Shown here: one piece after another, positions 1 to 6,290 of the stretch
How positions within the stretch are numbered: position 1 is the first letter of the stretch
Layout: each line of letters opens with the position of its first letter
NCBI GenBank assembly: GCA_043820265.1
Contig: JBDREA010000149.1
Span: forward strand, 1-10,491
Direction of reading: 5' to 3'
Origin: JBDREA01 sp043820265
GTDB lineage: Archaea > Altiarchaeota > Altiarchaeia > IMC4 > JBDREA01
Length of the DNA stretch: 10,491 nt
Position numbers and translations under genes: made by a program
The notes under the pieces: generated by a model
Told to the model about the DNA's origin: nothing
Database searches by the model: none
What the model saw: only the letters and a program-made list of their open reading frames with translations

Positions 1-840
1 TACTCTGATACAGGAATTTCCCGCCTTCGAAAACCCAGCTCGAAAGTGGGATACTAGCTCTGGTCTTTCTATTGACGCATCGTTTTCGTTTTCCAATAGA
101 TATTCAACAACATATTCGTTTTCTTCCAATGCCGTAGTGCATGTTGAGTAAACAAGCGTACCCCCCGGTTTTAAGAGTTTGTAGGCGGAGGAGATCATCA
201 TCTTTTGTATTTCACCCAATTTTTGGGATTTTTCGATTGTCCAATCTGAGAGGACCCAAGGATTACGCTGGGCTAAACCGATGCTCGAACAGGGAGCATC
301 AACCAATACCTTGTCAAACTTTGTCTTCAATTTGGATTCGATGCCTATCCCATCAAGGTTTGTTATGGCACAGTTGGACACGCCGCATCGCTGAAGGTTG
401 ATTACCAGGGCCCTGATCCTCCTGTAGTCCTGGTCGTTTGCTACGAGAAGCCCCTTGTTTTTCATGAGTTGGCCGATGTGAGTGGTCTTTGAGCCTGGAG
501 CCGCACAAACATCCAACACCGTCTCACCAGGCCTAGGATCCAAAACCAAGGAAGGAATCATGGAGGAGGCGTCCTGGACATAGTAATAGCCCAGCTGGTG
601 CTCTGGCCAATTCAAGTCTTCATCTGAAACCCAAAGGCCGTCCGGGCACCATGGGATCTCTGCACAGTCAACGTTTCTTTCTTTAAGAAGCGATGATACA
701 TCTTTTCCAGACGATTTGATCGTGTTTATCCGAAGAGACCATCTGTTTTGGCGGATGCTTAAAGCATCCAAGAAGGAATCGTAATCTTTACCTAATAATT
801 TTTTGTGATACTCTGAAAACTCCTCGCCTACATTCATCAT
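1..840 (-). CDS. Nop2/Sun-family RNA (cytosine-5) methyltransferase, C-terminus cut by window edge
   Basis: Transfers a methyl group from S-adenosylmethionine to C5 of cytosine in tRNA or rRNA (archaeal Trm4/NSUN type). Translating back from the ATG at 840 gives 280 codons open to the left edge. Visible motifs in order: RWSLRINT in the N-terminal RNA-binding part (about 34-40); the family motif YVQDASSM (87-94); the SAM-binding loop DVCAAPGSK (110-118); DAPCSS (181-186) with the release cysteine C184; and YSTCT (231-235) with the catalytic cysteine C234. Both cysteines of the two-Cys mechanism are therefore present. The last visible residues (about 273-280) sit just before where the family normally has an Arg-Val/Leu-Phe-Pro-His stretch, so roughly 25-35 residues are probably missing to the left. 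No PUA domain is seen in the visible part. Two ATG codons are adjacent at the start (840 and 837) and neither has a clear ribosome binding site. It follows prefoldin beta by 36 bases on the same strand, across a T-rich gap. The exact RNA target cannot be told from sequence. Confidence 0.93.
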   Translation of the reverse strand, partial: MMNVGEEFSEYHKKLLGKDYDSFLDALSIRQNRWSLRINTIKSSGKDVSSLLKERNVDCAEIPWCPDGLWVSDEDLNWPEHQLGYYYVQDASSMIPSLVLDPRPGETVLDVCAAPGSKTTHIGQLMKNKGLLVANDQDYRRIRALVINLQRCGVSNCAITNLDGIGIESKLKTKFDKVLVDAPCSSIGLAQRNPWVLSDWTIEKSQKLGEIQKMMISSAYKLLKPGGTLVYSTCTTALEENEYVVEYLLENENDASIERPELVSHFRAGFSKAGNSCIRV

Positions 841-876
841 TTAAGATTAAACGAAAGAATTGAAAAAAAGAAAATA
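841..876 (-). terminator. T-rich tract after pfdB, possible terminator
   Basis: Read on the minus strand, the bases after the prefoldin beta stop are strongly T-rich: a TTTTC followed by a run of seven T, then more T-rich sequence up to the methyltransferase start. Archaeal RNA polymerase commonly terminates at oligo-T tracts without a hairpin. This could end the superoperon or attenuate reading into the methyltransferase gene. The evidence is base composition only. Confidence 0.3.
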
Positions 877-1263
877 TCAACCAGCTTGTCCTGGACCTGG
901 GCCACCGGGCTTACCCATCATGGTTTGCAGCTCGGTGCCGAGCTTTTGGAGTTTTTCGCTTAAAGTCTTCTCCTGCTTTTCCAGCATCTTGCTTCGGGTT
1001 TCAAAGACTTCCTTTTCTTCGGCCAGATTTTTTTGTGCCGTCTTTTTGTCGGTCTCGATTAAAAGCGGTCCGGCCATGCGATAAACGGTGCCCTTCTTCA
1101 ATTCAGCCAACTGCTTGACGGCGTTGTCTGCGTCTGCGTTCGAGATGAACATCTGCTGCTTGTGGACTGCTATCATCTGCAGCTGGTTTTGTAGATTCTG
1201 GAATTGCGCCAGTTTGTCCTGCACTTCCTTTGGAATGTCCATTTTTTCTATTTTTTCATTCAA
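877..1263 (-). CDS. pfdB: Prefoldin subunit beta
   Basis: Beta subunit of the hexameric (alpha2 beta4) cytosolic chaperone that captures unfolded chains in coiled-coil tentacles and passes them to the thermosome. The protein is up to 128 residues, a usual beta-prefoldin length with a slightly long tail. It has the typical start DIPKEVQDKLAQFQ, a long N-terminal coiled coil (about 10-45), a central hairpin region with the pattern GTVYRMAGPLLI, a second coiled coil (about 75-115), and a Gly/Pro-rich end. The first possible start is a TTG at 1263, overlapping the pcc1 stop by eight bases; an ATG at 1242 (M8) gives a 121-residue protein that also fits the family. No Shine-Dalgarno decides between them. 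It is the last gene of the exosome superoperon. The partner alpha subunit is not in the window. Confidence 0.93.
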   Translation of the reverse strand: MNEKIEKMDIPKEVQDKLAQFQNLQNQLQMIAVHKQQMFISNADADNAVKQLAELKKGTVYRMAGPLLIETDKKTAQKNLAEEKEVFETRSKMLEKQEKTLSEKLQKLGTELQTMMGKPGGPGPGQAG

Positions 1264-1483
1264 CCAGTTTTAAGCTCGTTGAGATATACCTCAGATAGGT
1301 GTTTATTACTGCTCGCAGACTGTGCAGGTCTTCGGTCTCCGCTTCTAATTTGAGCAGGCCGTTATCTGCCTTCAGCTCGATTATTGAACGCTTCTGCTTT
1401 TGTGCCGTCTCCACTTGAATCGATTCGGCGACAACTTCCGCCTTTGATTGGGGAAGCTCAATAGCTATCTTTAGCTGATTCAT
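1256..1483 (-). CDS. pcc1: KEOPS complex subunit Pcc1
   Basis: Small dimerising subunit of KEOPS (Kae1-Bud32-Cgi121-Pcc1), which transfers the threonylcarbamoyl group to A37 of ANN-decoding tRNAs (t6A). The 75-residue length matches archaeal Pcc1. The sequence shows the expected beta-rich N-terminal half and the conserved end DLHSLRAVINTYLRYI (about 53-68), matching the family pattern of Asp, then a Leu-Arg-Ala turn, then Asn-(Ser/Thr)-Tyr-Leu-Arg. Its ATG (1483-1481) overlaps the rpo12 stop as ATGA, so translational coupling is likely; no separate ribosome binding site is seen. The other KEOPS genes are not in the window. The position between rpo12 and prefoldin beta is a known archaeal gene order. 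Confidence 0.88.
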   Translation of the reverse strand: MNQLKIAIELPQSKAEVVAESIQVETAQKQKRSIIELKADNGLLKLEAETEDLHSLRAVINTYLRYISTSLKLVE

Positions 1484-1629
1484 CTGGCGTATATTATCTT
1501 AGAGCTGGGAATCCTCTTTTTCATCCAGATATTTGAGCGCTTCTCGCTGCATTTGGTGCACTTGATCTTGTGCCCAATCAATTCCTCGTAGCTGACCTCA
1601 CAACCGCACTCCATACATATATATGTCAT
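1480..1629 (-). CDS. rpoP: DNA-directed RNA polymerase subunit P (Rpo12)
   Basis: Small zinc-binding subunit of archaeal RNA polymerase, homologous to eukaryotic Rpb12, that helps hold the Rpo3/Rpo10/Rpo11/Rpo12 assembly platform together. The 49-residue protein has the expected four-Cys zinc site: C5 and C8 (CMEC), then C24 and C27 (CTKC), followed by a basic end. The frame is open further upstream, to 1722, but the longer N-terminus only duplicates eL43 sequence out of frame. The ATG at 1629 gives the family-length protein and is preceded by AGGTTGA, a fair ribosome binding site. It starts seven bases after the eL43 stop, and its stop overlaps the pcc1 start as ATGA. Confidence 0.93.
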   Translation of the reverse strand: MTYICMECGCEVSYEELIGHKIKCTKCSEKRSNIWMKKRIPSSKIIYAR

Positions 1630-1636
1630 TTTAGCA

Positions 1637-1873
1637 TCAACCTTTCTTCCCCCTGGGATTTGGCAGGAAGGTTCCGCCGGTGAATCTGGAGTTACAGGCT
1701 CGGCATTCCCAGATTCCAGCACAATCTCTTGAGACCTTTTGTTTTCCGCATTTTGGGCAGTTTGAGGGTCTCCTGGTCTGGCGTTCTATGACCTCCACCT
1801 CATGGCGCAGTTTTCGGCCTATTCTAGGACCGTATCTTCCGACTGAACCTACTTTCTTTGTGTGACTGAACAT
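1637..1873 (-). CDS. rpl37ae: 50S ribosomal protein eL43 (L37Ae)
   Basis: Zinc-ribbon protein of the large ribosomal subunit, binding 23S rRNA. The 78 residues begin with the family signature TKKVGSVGRYGPRIGRKLR (5-23) and contain the zinc ribbon C39-x2-C42 (CPKC) and C57-x2-C60 (CRAC), with the usual IWEC around W55. The C-terminus has the family's FTGGTF turn and is rich in Gly and Lys. The ATG at 1873 gives the normal length; a Shine-Dalgarno is not evident. A TATA-like stretch about 28-37 bases upstream suggests that this gene may also be transcribed from its own near-leaderless promoter. It is followed closely by rpo12. Confidence 0.95.
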   Translation of the reverse strand: MFSHTKKVGSVGRYGPRIGRKLRHEVEVIERQTRRPSNCPKCGKQKVSRDCAGIWECRACNSRFTGGTFLPNPRGKKG

Positions 1874-1900
1874 TTTCAGAGGGTTTTATTCGAAGGACGA

Positions 1901-1910
1901 ATTAATAAAT
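1901..1910 (-). promoter_or_regulatory. TATA-like box upstream of eL43
   Basis: On the minus strand the sequence reads ATTTATTAAT, about 28-37 bases before the eL43 ATG and in the short gap after rrp42. Archaeal TATA boxes lie about 25 bases before the transcription start, so a transcript could begin almost at the ATG. That would fit the lack of a Shine-Dalgarno there. The call rests on AT content and spacing alone. Confidence 0.3.
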
Positions 1911-1918
1911 CCCGTCCC

Positions 1919-2704
1919 CTAAATTTTGGGGAGCAGTTTTCTCACTTCCTCGCCTTTTTGGAAGGACAGGTCAACTATCTTTCGAACATCTTCTTGGCTT
2001 AAGGACCCGCTGTCCCCCTTCTGCATGGCATGTATGGAGTCCCCTGATGTTGCAACTGTCAGGCGGGCATCCATGGCGTACTCCTCCTCTAAGGAGGGGT
2101 CCACTACGATGTTTTTTCCTATCTTTGCAGAAGTAACGGGGATTGGGACGCACTTGACTGGAAGCTTTTCACCGGTCCAGTCTCCCCTGATTATTTCGCC
2201 TTCCTCGATTTTTGGCATCCTAGTATCAAGTAGTGCCGCAATCGCTGCTATCCCTGAGGCGTCTATGAGGTTCCCGTGGTTGTTTAGGATGTGCAGATCG
2301 ACGAATACCACCCAGACGTTTTCCTCGTCTATCTTAAGCTTATCCACTTCGACTGCTCCTGATTCGCGTATTCCCCTGTCGACCACTCGGGCCAGCTCTA
2401 TTGATTCCGCCCTTGGGGGGCCGAGCTCGAATTGCGGGTCTGCGATCGGCCTCAGCTCTGCGCTTGTTGTTAGTACCCCGGAGTTTGGTCGGTCTGGGTA
2501 GGGAGTTCCCTTATCTAAGCTTATTCCCACTATCACTTCGGTTTCTCCGAGTTTCACGTATGCTGAGCCGTCTGCTTTTTCCTTGGAGTAACCGGTTTCC
2601 ACGAAGAGAGGTCTTATTTGATCGAATGCTCTGTCATCCATTCTTTTTCCTTGGGCTACCAGGTTTCTGATGTAATCTCTTTTAAGATATCCTTCGATGT
2701 TCAT
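1919..2704 (-). CDS. rrp42: Exosome complex subunit Rrp42
   Basis: Non-catalytic RNase PH-like subunit that alternates with Rrp41 in the hexameric ring of the archaeal exosome. It supports RNA binding and ring assembly but not phosphorolysis. The 261 residues show an N-terminal helix (about 1-20), RMDDRAFDQIRP (21-32), and the RNase PH-fold stretch DGSAYVKLGETEVIVGI (45-61). Further on are the conserved PPRAESIELARVVDRGIRES (96-115) and the IDASGIAAIAAL segment (147-158). Length and order match archaeal Rrp42. The frame also allows a GTG start at 2713. The ATG at 2704 is preferred because GGAGGTG ends six bases before it, and because it leaves one base after the rrp41 stop instead of an overlap. 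Confidence 0.95.
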   Translation of the reverse strand: MNIEGYLKRDYIRNLVAQGKRMDDRAFDQIRPLFVETGYSKEKADGSAYVKLGETEVIVGISLDKGTPYPDRPNSGVLTTSAELRPIADPQFELGPPRAESIELARVVDRGIRESGAVEVDKLKIDEENVWVVFVDLHILNNHGNLIDASGIAAIAALLDTRMPKIEEGEIIRGDWTGEKLPVKCVPIPVTSAKIGKNIVVDPSLEEEYAMDARLTVATSGDSIHAMQKGDSGSLSQEDVRKIVDLSFQKGEEVRKLLPKI

Positions 2705-2705
2705 C

Positions 2706-3431
2706 TTATGCACCTCCTCCGACTTTCATGCTATCTATGAGGGTCTTCTTTTGGATTTCATATACTTGCAGGGCACCCTTGGTTGCCAAATCGATTGCCT
2801 GGTTTAATTCGTCTTTTGTCAGTTGTCCGTCCATCTGTAGGAGGACTAACTCGTTTTTTCGGGGGATGATTGCCAGGGGGACGTCTGCGTCTCCGTAGTT
2901 GTCTTCGTCTTTGTCGAGGTCGAGCACAATTTGGCCATCAACTTTTCCAGCCGCACAGGATGCGACCATATCTTTCATTGGGATTCCCGCATCCGCTAGT
3001 GCAAGAGATGCCGCAGTTAATCCGGCACATCTTGTGCCAGCGTCTGCCTGAAGTATCTCCACAAAAACGTCAATCGCTGAGTTCGGATATTTTTCTACCA
3101 GCACCACTGAGCTCAAGGCTTCTGAGCAGATTTTACTTATCTCCACGCTTCTTCTGTCTGGACCCGGCCTCTTTCTGTCGTCGACGGAGAACGGCGCCAT
3201 GTTGTAGACGCACCGCACAAGCCCCTTTGTGGGGTCTTGGAGGAATTTTGGGTGAAGCTCCCTGGGACCATGCACCGCCGCTAGGACTTTGTTATTTCCC
3301 CATTCAACATATGCTGACCCATTGGCTCGCTCAACCATTCCGACCTCCATCTTTATCGGTCTTAATTCATCAAATTTGCGCCCTGATAACCTGACGCCGT
3401 CTTTTATCAACTGTTTTTTCTCTTCTGTCAT
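2706..3431 (-). CDS. rrp41: Exosome complex catalytic subunit Rrp41
   Basis: Catalytic RNase PH subunit of the archaeal exosome. It degrades RNA 3' to 5' using phosphate and can add A-rich tails from nucleoside diphosphates in reverse. The 241 residues include DGVRLSGRKFDELRP (11-25), the Arg pair PDRRS (R93, R94) of the phosphate/RNA site, QADAGTR (128-134) lining the active site, and EDNYGDADVPLA (176-187). The two acidic catalytic positions of the family, six residues apart, correspond to D177 and D183. By motif it therefore looks active. The start at 3431 has AAAGGTGA four bases upstream, and this site contains the TGA stop of rrp4. The C-terminal Gly codons carry the ribosome binding site of rrp42. 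Confidence 0.96.
   Translation of the reverse strand: MTEEKKQLIKDGVRLSGRKFDELRPIKMEVGMVERANGSAYVEWGNNKVLAAVHGPRELHPKFLQDPTKGLVRCVYNMAPFSVDDRKRPGPDRRSVEISKICSEALSSVVLVEKYPNSAIDVFVEILQADAGTRCAGLTAASLALADAGIPMKDMVASCAAGKVDGQIVLDLDKDEDNYGDADVPLAIIPRKNELVLLQMDGQLTKDELNQAIDLATKGALQVYEIQKKTLIDSMKVGGGA
2711..2720 (-). promoter_or_regulatory. Shine-Dalgarno for rrp42, coded by the Gly codons of rrp41
   Basis: Read on the minus strand, this is GGAGGAGGTG, a near-perfect complement to the archaeal 16S rRNA 3' end. It sits six bases before the ATG at 2704. The same bases are the last Gly codons of rrp41 (GGA GGA GGT), just before its Ala codon and stop. It decides the rrp42 start in favour of the ATG, since the GTG at 2713 lies inside it. 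Confidence 0.85.
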
Positions 3432-3435
3432 TTTT

Positions 3436-3443
3436 TCACCTTT
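3436..3443 (-). promoter_or_regulatory. Shine-Dalgarno for rrp41, containing the rrp4 stop
   Basis: The minus strand reads AAAGGTGA, then four A, then the rrp41 ATG. The TGA inside the site is the stop codon of rrp4, so a ribosome ending rrp4 stands on the initiation site of rrp41. This predicts coupled, balanced translation of two exosome subunits. Confidence 0.8.
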
Positions 3444-4125
3444 CTTGATTCTGAGTTTGATTGTTTTTCTTTTCTCCTAATCTTTCGTCTATCATCGTTG
3501 TTATTCTGTTCGTCAACCCGGGGATATGGGCTTCCCTTTCAATTTTTTTCAATGCTTCAAGGACTATATCCTGGTTTTTTTCGCCTTTAACCCAAATCAA
3601 TCCGTTTTGGCCGACAGAAATCATGCATCCTGTCTTTCCCCTTAGGACTTCAAGCATTGATTTCTTTTTTCCCACGACTCGAGGAATTCTTTTGGGGGCT
3701 AGAGTGACTATGCATCCTTCCTCTAGCTTTCTTGGGGCTACGACTTGTGTGTCGAATACTTCATTGACTCGGTCGACTTTCACACTTAAAATGTCACCTA
3801 TCTTAAAGTATTTTGATAGGTCGTCGTTTAGGGGGTTTTCTGTTTTTTCCTCACCTCTCATGTAGGCAGGGTAGGGGGAGTTTATGTTTAGCTTCCAACT
3901 TCCAGGAAAGATTTCTTGCACCACACCTATCACGATGTCTCCCACTTTGGGTAGGTAGATACCGTCCATAGGCAGTACCCGCACTTCTTGTCCGTCAATC
4001 CTTGCCTGACCTTTAACTGTTGAGAAGATCTTTCCATCATCCAATACTGTCCCAAATCCCATCCTCTGCTTTTCTGCGAGGATTTGCCCCGGGATGACCA
4101 TCTGCTTGTTTTCCACATTGAACAT
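3436..4125 (-). CDS. rrp4: Exosome complex RNA-binding subunit Rrp4
   Basis: Cap subunit of the archaeal exosome. It sits on the Rrp41/Rrp42 ring and recruits RNA substrates. The 229 residues show the three expected parts: an N-terminal beta domain (about 1-55, beginning VIPGQIL); an S1 RNA-binding domain (about 60-135, with VGDIVIGVVQEI and KVDRVNEVFDTQV); and a KH domain (about 140-215, with RIPRVVGKKKSMLEVL and ISVGQNGLIWVKG). The charged, Asn/Gln-rich last 15 residues look disordered. The start at 4125 gives the usual length, and GGATGTGA upstream is only a weak ribosome binding site. It is 18 bases downstream of the SBDS stop, and its TGA lies in the rrp41 initiation site. No Csl4 gene is in the window. 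Confidence 0.95.
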   Translation of the reverse strand: MFNVENKQMVIPGQILAEKQRMGFGTVLDDGKIFSTVKGQARIDGQEVRVLPMDGIYLPKVGDIVIGVVQEIFPGSWKLNINSPYPAYMRGEEKTENPLNDDLSKYFKIGDILSVKVDRVNEVFDTQVVAPRKLEEGCIVTLAPKRIPRVVGKKKSMLEVLRGKTGCMISVGQNGLIWVKGEKNQDIVLEALKKIEREAHIPGLTNRITTMIDERLGEKKNNQTQNQER

Positions 4126-4143
4126 TTATTTCACATCCTTTCG

Positions 4144-4836
4144 CTATTCAAGTTTTTTGATTTTAACTTCTCCGTGGGTAAAGTTGTTTATTTTTGAGTA
4201 GAAGTCGTCTTGTAAGCCGGCGGGCATCTCTATGACACTTATCAAGTCCCCCGCTACCCATTCCTCCTTTTTTATTTCTCCGAATTCCCTTAGGAGGTTG
4301 TAGGCTTTTCCGGCATAGGATGCGGGGATTTTTACGGCAGCACTCACTTTCTCGAATTTGATGGGAATAATCGGCAAAAGTAACTTTAAGACTTTTTCGA
4401 CCTGTTCATTAGCTGACTTCTGCAAATCAACTGTGACACGGGCTTCCTCCATCGCCTTCTCAATCCGCGTTAGTGGATGAGGCGCCTTTGTCTGGGGATT
4501 TATCGCGTTTCTTGCGATGATTGATGCAACCTGTTTTCGCCTCTCATTGACCATCCTTCTTTTTTGGTCTGTGGTCAAATGGAGTTCGCCTTTCTTTATG
4601 ATAATGGATGCAGCAGTGGAGATATCACTGGAGCCAAGAACTTCCTCCAATACATCATCTGATGCCTTGTCTCCGGCTCCCGCATCCTTGAATATCTGTT
4701 CGACTGCGAGAATCTCCCCGATAGGGATATCTTTGCCGCTTCGAAATTCAAGTGATAGATCTGGGTCCACAAAGATCTCGAACGTGTGCCCATGGCTCTT
4801 TAAGCGTACAATAACAGAATCGTCTAAACTAACCAT
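4144..4836 (-). CDS. sbds: SBDS-family ribosome maturation protein (archaeal Sdo1)
   Basis: Homologue of human SBDS and yeast Sdo1, which works with EF-2-type GTPases in late 60S/50S maturation by releasing the anti-association factor aIF6. The 230-residue length is that of archaeal orthologues. Domain I (about 1-90) contains HTFEIFVDPD and the EQIFKDAG stretch. Domain II (about 91-165) contains QKRRMVNERRKQVASIIARN and the PHPLTRIEKAMEEARV segment that is well conserved in the family. Domain III (about 165-230) has the ferredoxin-like pattern ending in EVKIKKL. The ATG at 4836 follows the psmA stop by 37 bases and lacks a Shine-Dalgarno. Its place between psmA and rrp4 is the usual one in archaea. 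Confidence 0.96.
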   Translation of the reverse strand: MVSLDDSVIVRLKSHGHTFEIFVDPDLSLEFRSGKDIPIGEILAVEQIFKDAGAGDKASDDVLEEVLGSSDISTAASIIIKKGELHLTTDQKRRMVNERRKQVASIIARNAINPQTKAPHPLTRIEKAMEEARVTVDLQKSANEQVEKVLKLLLPIIPIKFEKVSAAVKIPASYAGKAYNLLREFGEIKKEEWVAGDLISVIEMPAGLQDDFYSKINNFTHGEVKIKKLE

Positions 4837-4873
4837 TTTTTATGCAATAGAGGTTTGGATATCGGAAGAAGAA

Positions 4874-5635
4874 TTATTCCTCGCCCTTCTCTTTTGCTTC
4901 TTTTTTCGTCTCCTTTAACACTGAGCCGATGTTTTGTATAGCCTCGCCAATCTCGTCTTCTGAAACTCGGGAGAACCTATTTTCTTTTTCAATCGTGATC
5001 ATGTCGATGTGTTCCTTTTTTATTTCGCCTTCTGAGACAGCATTCAATCCTATCAGGGCTAATTCTATTGCCTCCTTTCTGGTTTGCCCTTGTTTATTTC
5101 GCTCGTCAAAGAGCTTTTCCACTTCCCTTTTCCCCATGCCGATCGCTGTGGCATGATACTCTGTAAAGGCGCCGCTTGGGTCGGTTTCATAAAGGCTTGG
5201 TTTTTCGTTTACACCCGCTAAAAGAAGTGCTGTTCCAAAAGGCCTGGCTCCCCCATATTGTGTATAGGCCTGTTTGGTGTCGCATAAGTCCTTTGTCAAA
5301 GCTAATGCGCCGATTGGCTCGCCGTATGCTAAGCGGTTTCTCTGGGCTTTTACACGCGCTTCCTCTATCAATCTTCTGGCATCTGCGACAAGCCCCGAAG
5401 TAGCTACAGCTATGTGTTCGTCTATCTGGAATATCTTTTCGATGCTTGCTTTTACGATCAGATTTCCTGCAATGTTTTTGTCTACTGCAAGCAAAACGCC
5501 TTGGTCGTATGTTATTCCAACGGCGGTCGTGCCCCGCTTAACCGCTTCTCTTGCGTACTCGACTTGGAACAGTCTCCCGTCGGGTGAAAAAACCGTGATT
5601 GCGCGGTCGTATGCCGCAGGTCCTTGTGGATACAT
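4874..5635 (-). CDS. psmA: 20S proteasome subunit alpha
   Basis: Forms the outer heptameric rings and gate of the archaeal 20S proteasome and docks regulatory ATPases such as PAN or Cdc48. The 253 residues contain the alpha-subunit N-terminal signature YDRAITVFSPDGRLFQVEYA (9-28). Y9-D10 correspond to the gate Tyr-Asp pair. Other matching stretches are KRGTTAVGI (33-41) and YGGARPFGTALLLAG (127-141). The lack of a processed Thr after a propeptide argues for alpha over beta. The C-terminal tail is rich in Lys and Glu, which is common. The ATG at 5635 has only a weak GGGA upstream. It is the first gene of the superoperon, behind the longest intergenic gap, which holds TATA-like boxes. The beta subunit gene is not in the window. 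Confidence 0.97.
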   Translation of the reverse strand: MYPQGPAAYDRAITVFSPDGRLFQVEYAREAVKRGTTAVGITYDQGVLLAVDKNIAGNLIVKASIEKIFQIDEHIAVATSGLVADARRLIEEARVKAQRNRLAYGEPIGALALTKDLCDTKQAYTQYGGARPFGTALLLAGVNEKPSLYETDPSGAFTEYHATAIGMGKREVEKLFDERNKQGQTRKEAIELALIGLNAVSEGEIKKEHIDMITIEKENRFSRVSEDEIGEAIQNIGSVLKETKKEAKEKGEE

Positions 5636-5764
5636 TTTCTTCCCTTAAAATTGTTTATTTCTTGCGAAACGAAAAAGTAATTTTTCTATCCTTTCTGAAA
5701 ATACGGTAAGTATATACAACAAGCCATATAAAAAATAGACGGTGAAATGGGTTATTTACCCTGT
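5636..5764 (-). promoter_or_regulatory. Likely promoter region of the psmA-exosome operon
   Basis: At 129 bases this is the longest intergenic gap in the window. On the minus strand it has a TATA-like stretch, CTATTTTTTATATGG (5724-5738), and a second, GTATATA (5711-5717). Transcription about 25 bases downstream would give a 5' leader of roughly 50-65 bases before psmA. The rest is AT-rich without an obvious hairpin, tRNA or repeat. The TATA-like identity is inferred from composition and position. Confidence 0.55.
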
Positions 5765-6244
5765 TCACCGAAAGAGTCGTCTGGCCACGTTAAGCCGCTC
5801 AATTATCGCCTTGGACTCTGTTTCCTCGTGCACCCGGGTTTTACCAGAAAAAGACAGTATCTGGCTTCCAGTGACTCCTGAGAGGTTGGCCGAATGGGTT
5901 AGTGATAGTCCTCGACTGTAAAGTCTTGATCCGATTTTGATTCTCGCCTTTTCGATTAGATCACCCTGGAAGAATCCGTGTCTCATGTCGAATTCCTTGA
6001 TTTTTTCCAGGACCGCAGACATGTATTCGGCATCGAAGTCGGGCTTGGTAATCTTATAGAGCTCTTCCACTTCGGCTTGGTAGTGGACTTTACTGAGAAT
6101 CTTGTTTAAGGCATAGGATGCAACCGCGAGATCTATCACTTCCTTGTCTTGGGCTAAGGCTGCGAGATTGCTCGCCTCATTTGATAGTTCTCGCATTCTG
6201 ATGGCGTTGCGACTTAGAAGTGCTTGTTCGATGTCGTCTATCAT
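5765..6244 (-). CDS. Unrecognised helical protein with a possible helix-turn-helix
   Basis: I do not recognise this family. From the ATG at 6244 it is 159 residues, soluble, with no signal peptide or membrane segment. Residues 1-65 and 72-106 look mainly helical with charged and Leu/Ala repeats. Residues 107-140 contain RGLSLTHSANLSGVTGSQIL followed by a Ser-Gly-Lys-Thr-Arg stretch. The pattern 'GLSL..(A/S)A.LSGV....IL' resembles a helix-turn-helix in which a scanning helix follows a Gly-Val turn, so DNA or RNA binding is possible but not shown. The end is basic (ARRLFR). It lies 46 bases after the isomerase gene and 129 bases before psmA on the same strand, so it is probably transcribed with the isomerase. 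The ATG has no ribosome binding site. A strong one stands 33 bases upstream of the ATG, pointing to an ATC codon at 6271, so the true protein may be nine residues longer. Confidence 0.75.
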   Translation of the reverse strand: MIDDIEQALLSRNAIRMRELSNEASNLAALAQDKEVIDLAVASYALNKILSKVHYQAEVEELYKITKPDFDAEYMSAVLEKIKEFDMRHGFFQGDLIEKARIKIGSRLYSRGLSLTHSANLSGVTGSQILSFSGKTRVHEETESKAIIERLNVARRLFR

Positions 6245-6277
6245 CTGTTTTACTTGGTCTTCAGTCGCGATTTTTTT

Positions 6278-6285
6278 TCACCCTC
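6278..6285 (-). promoter_or_regulatory. Strong Shine-Dalgarno with no ATG/GTG/TTG at normal distance
   Basis: The minus strand reads GAGGGTGA, then six A, then ATC in the frame of the unrecognised helical protein. The TGA inside the site is the in-frame stop that bounds that frame. Spacing is as good as at rrp41 and rrp42, but the codon is ATC. The next conventional start is the ATG at 6244, nine codons on. Either ATC serves as a rare start, or a base call is wrong, or the site is not used. Confidence 0.5.
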
Positions 6286-6290
6286 AGACG

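Noticed and set aside
1630..1722. Longer Rpo12 start at 1722
   Set aside because: The extra 31 residues come from eL43 coding sequence read in another frame. The 49-residue form from 1629 is the normal family length and has a ribosome binding site.
1926..2501. 191-codon open frame on the plus strand inside rrp42
   Set aside because: It is the antisense shadow of a clear gene, Ser-rich and without any recognisable motif.
2705..2713. GTG start of rrp42 at 2713
   Set aside because: The GTG lies inside the Shine-Dalgarno sequence that serves the ATG at 2704.
5636..5764. Possible small RNA or tRNA in the longest gap
   Set aside because: No cloverleaf, conserved tRNA boxes or stable GC-rich hairpin is visible; the AT-rich content fits a promoter and leader.
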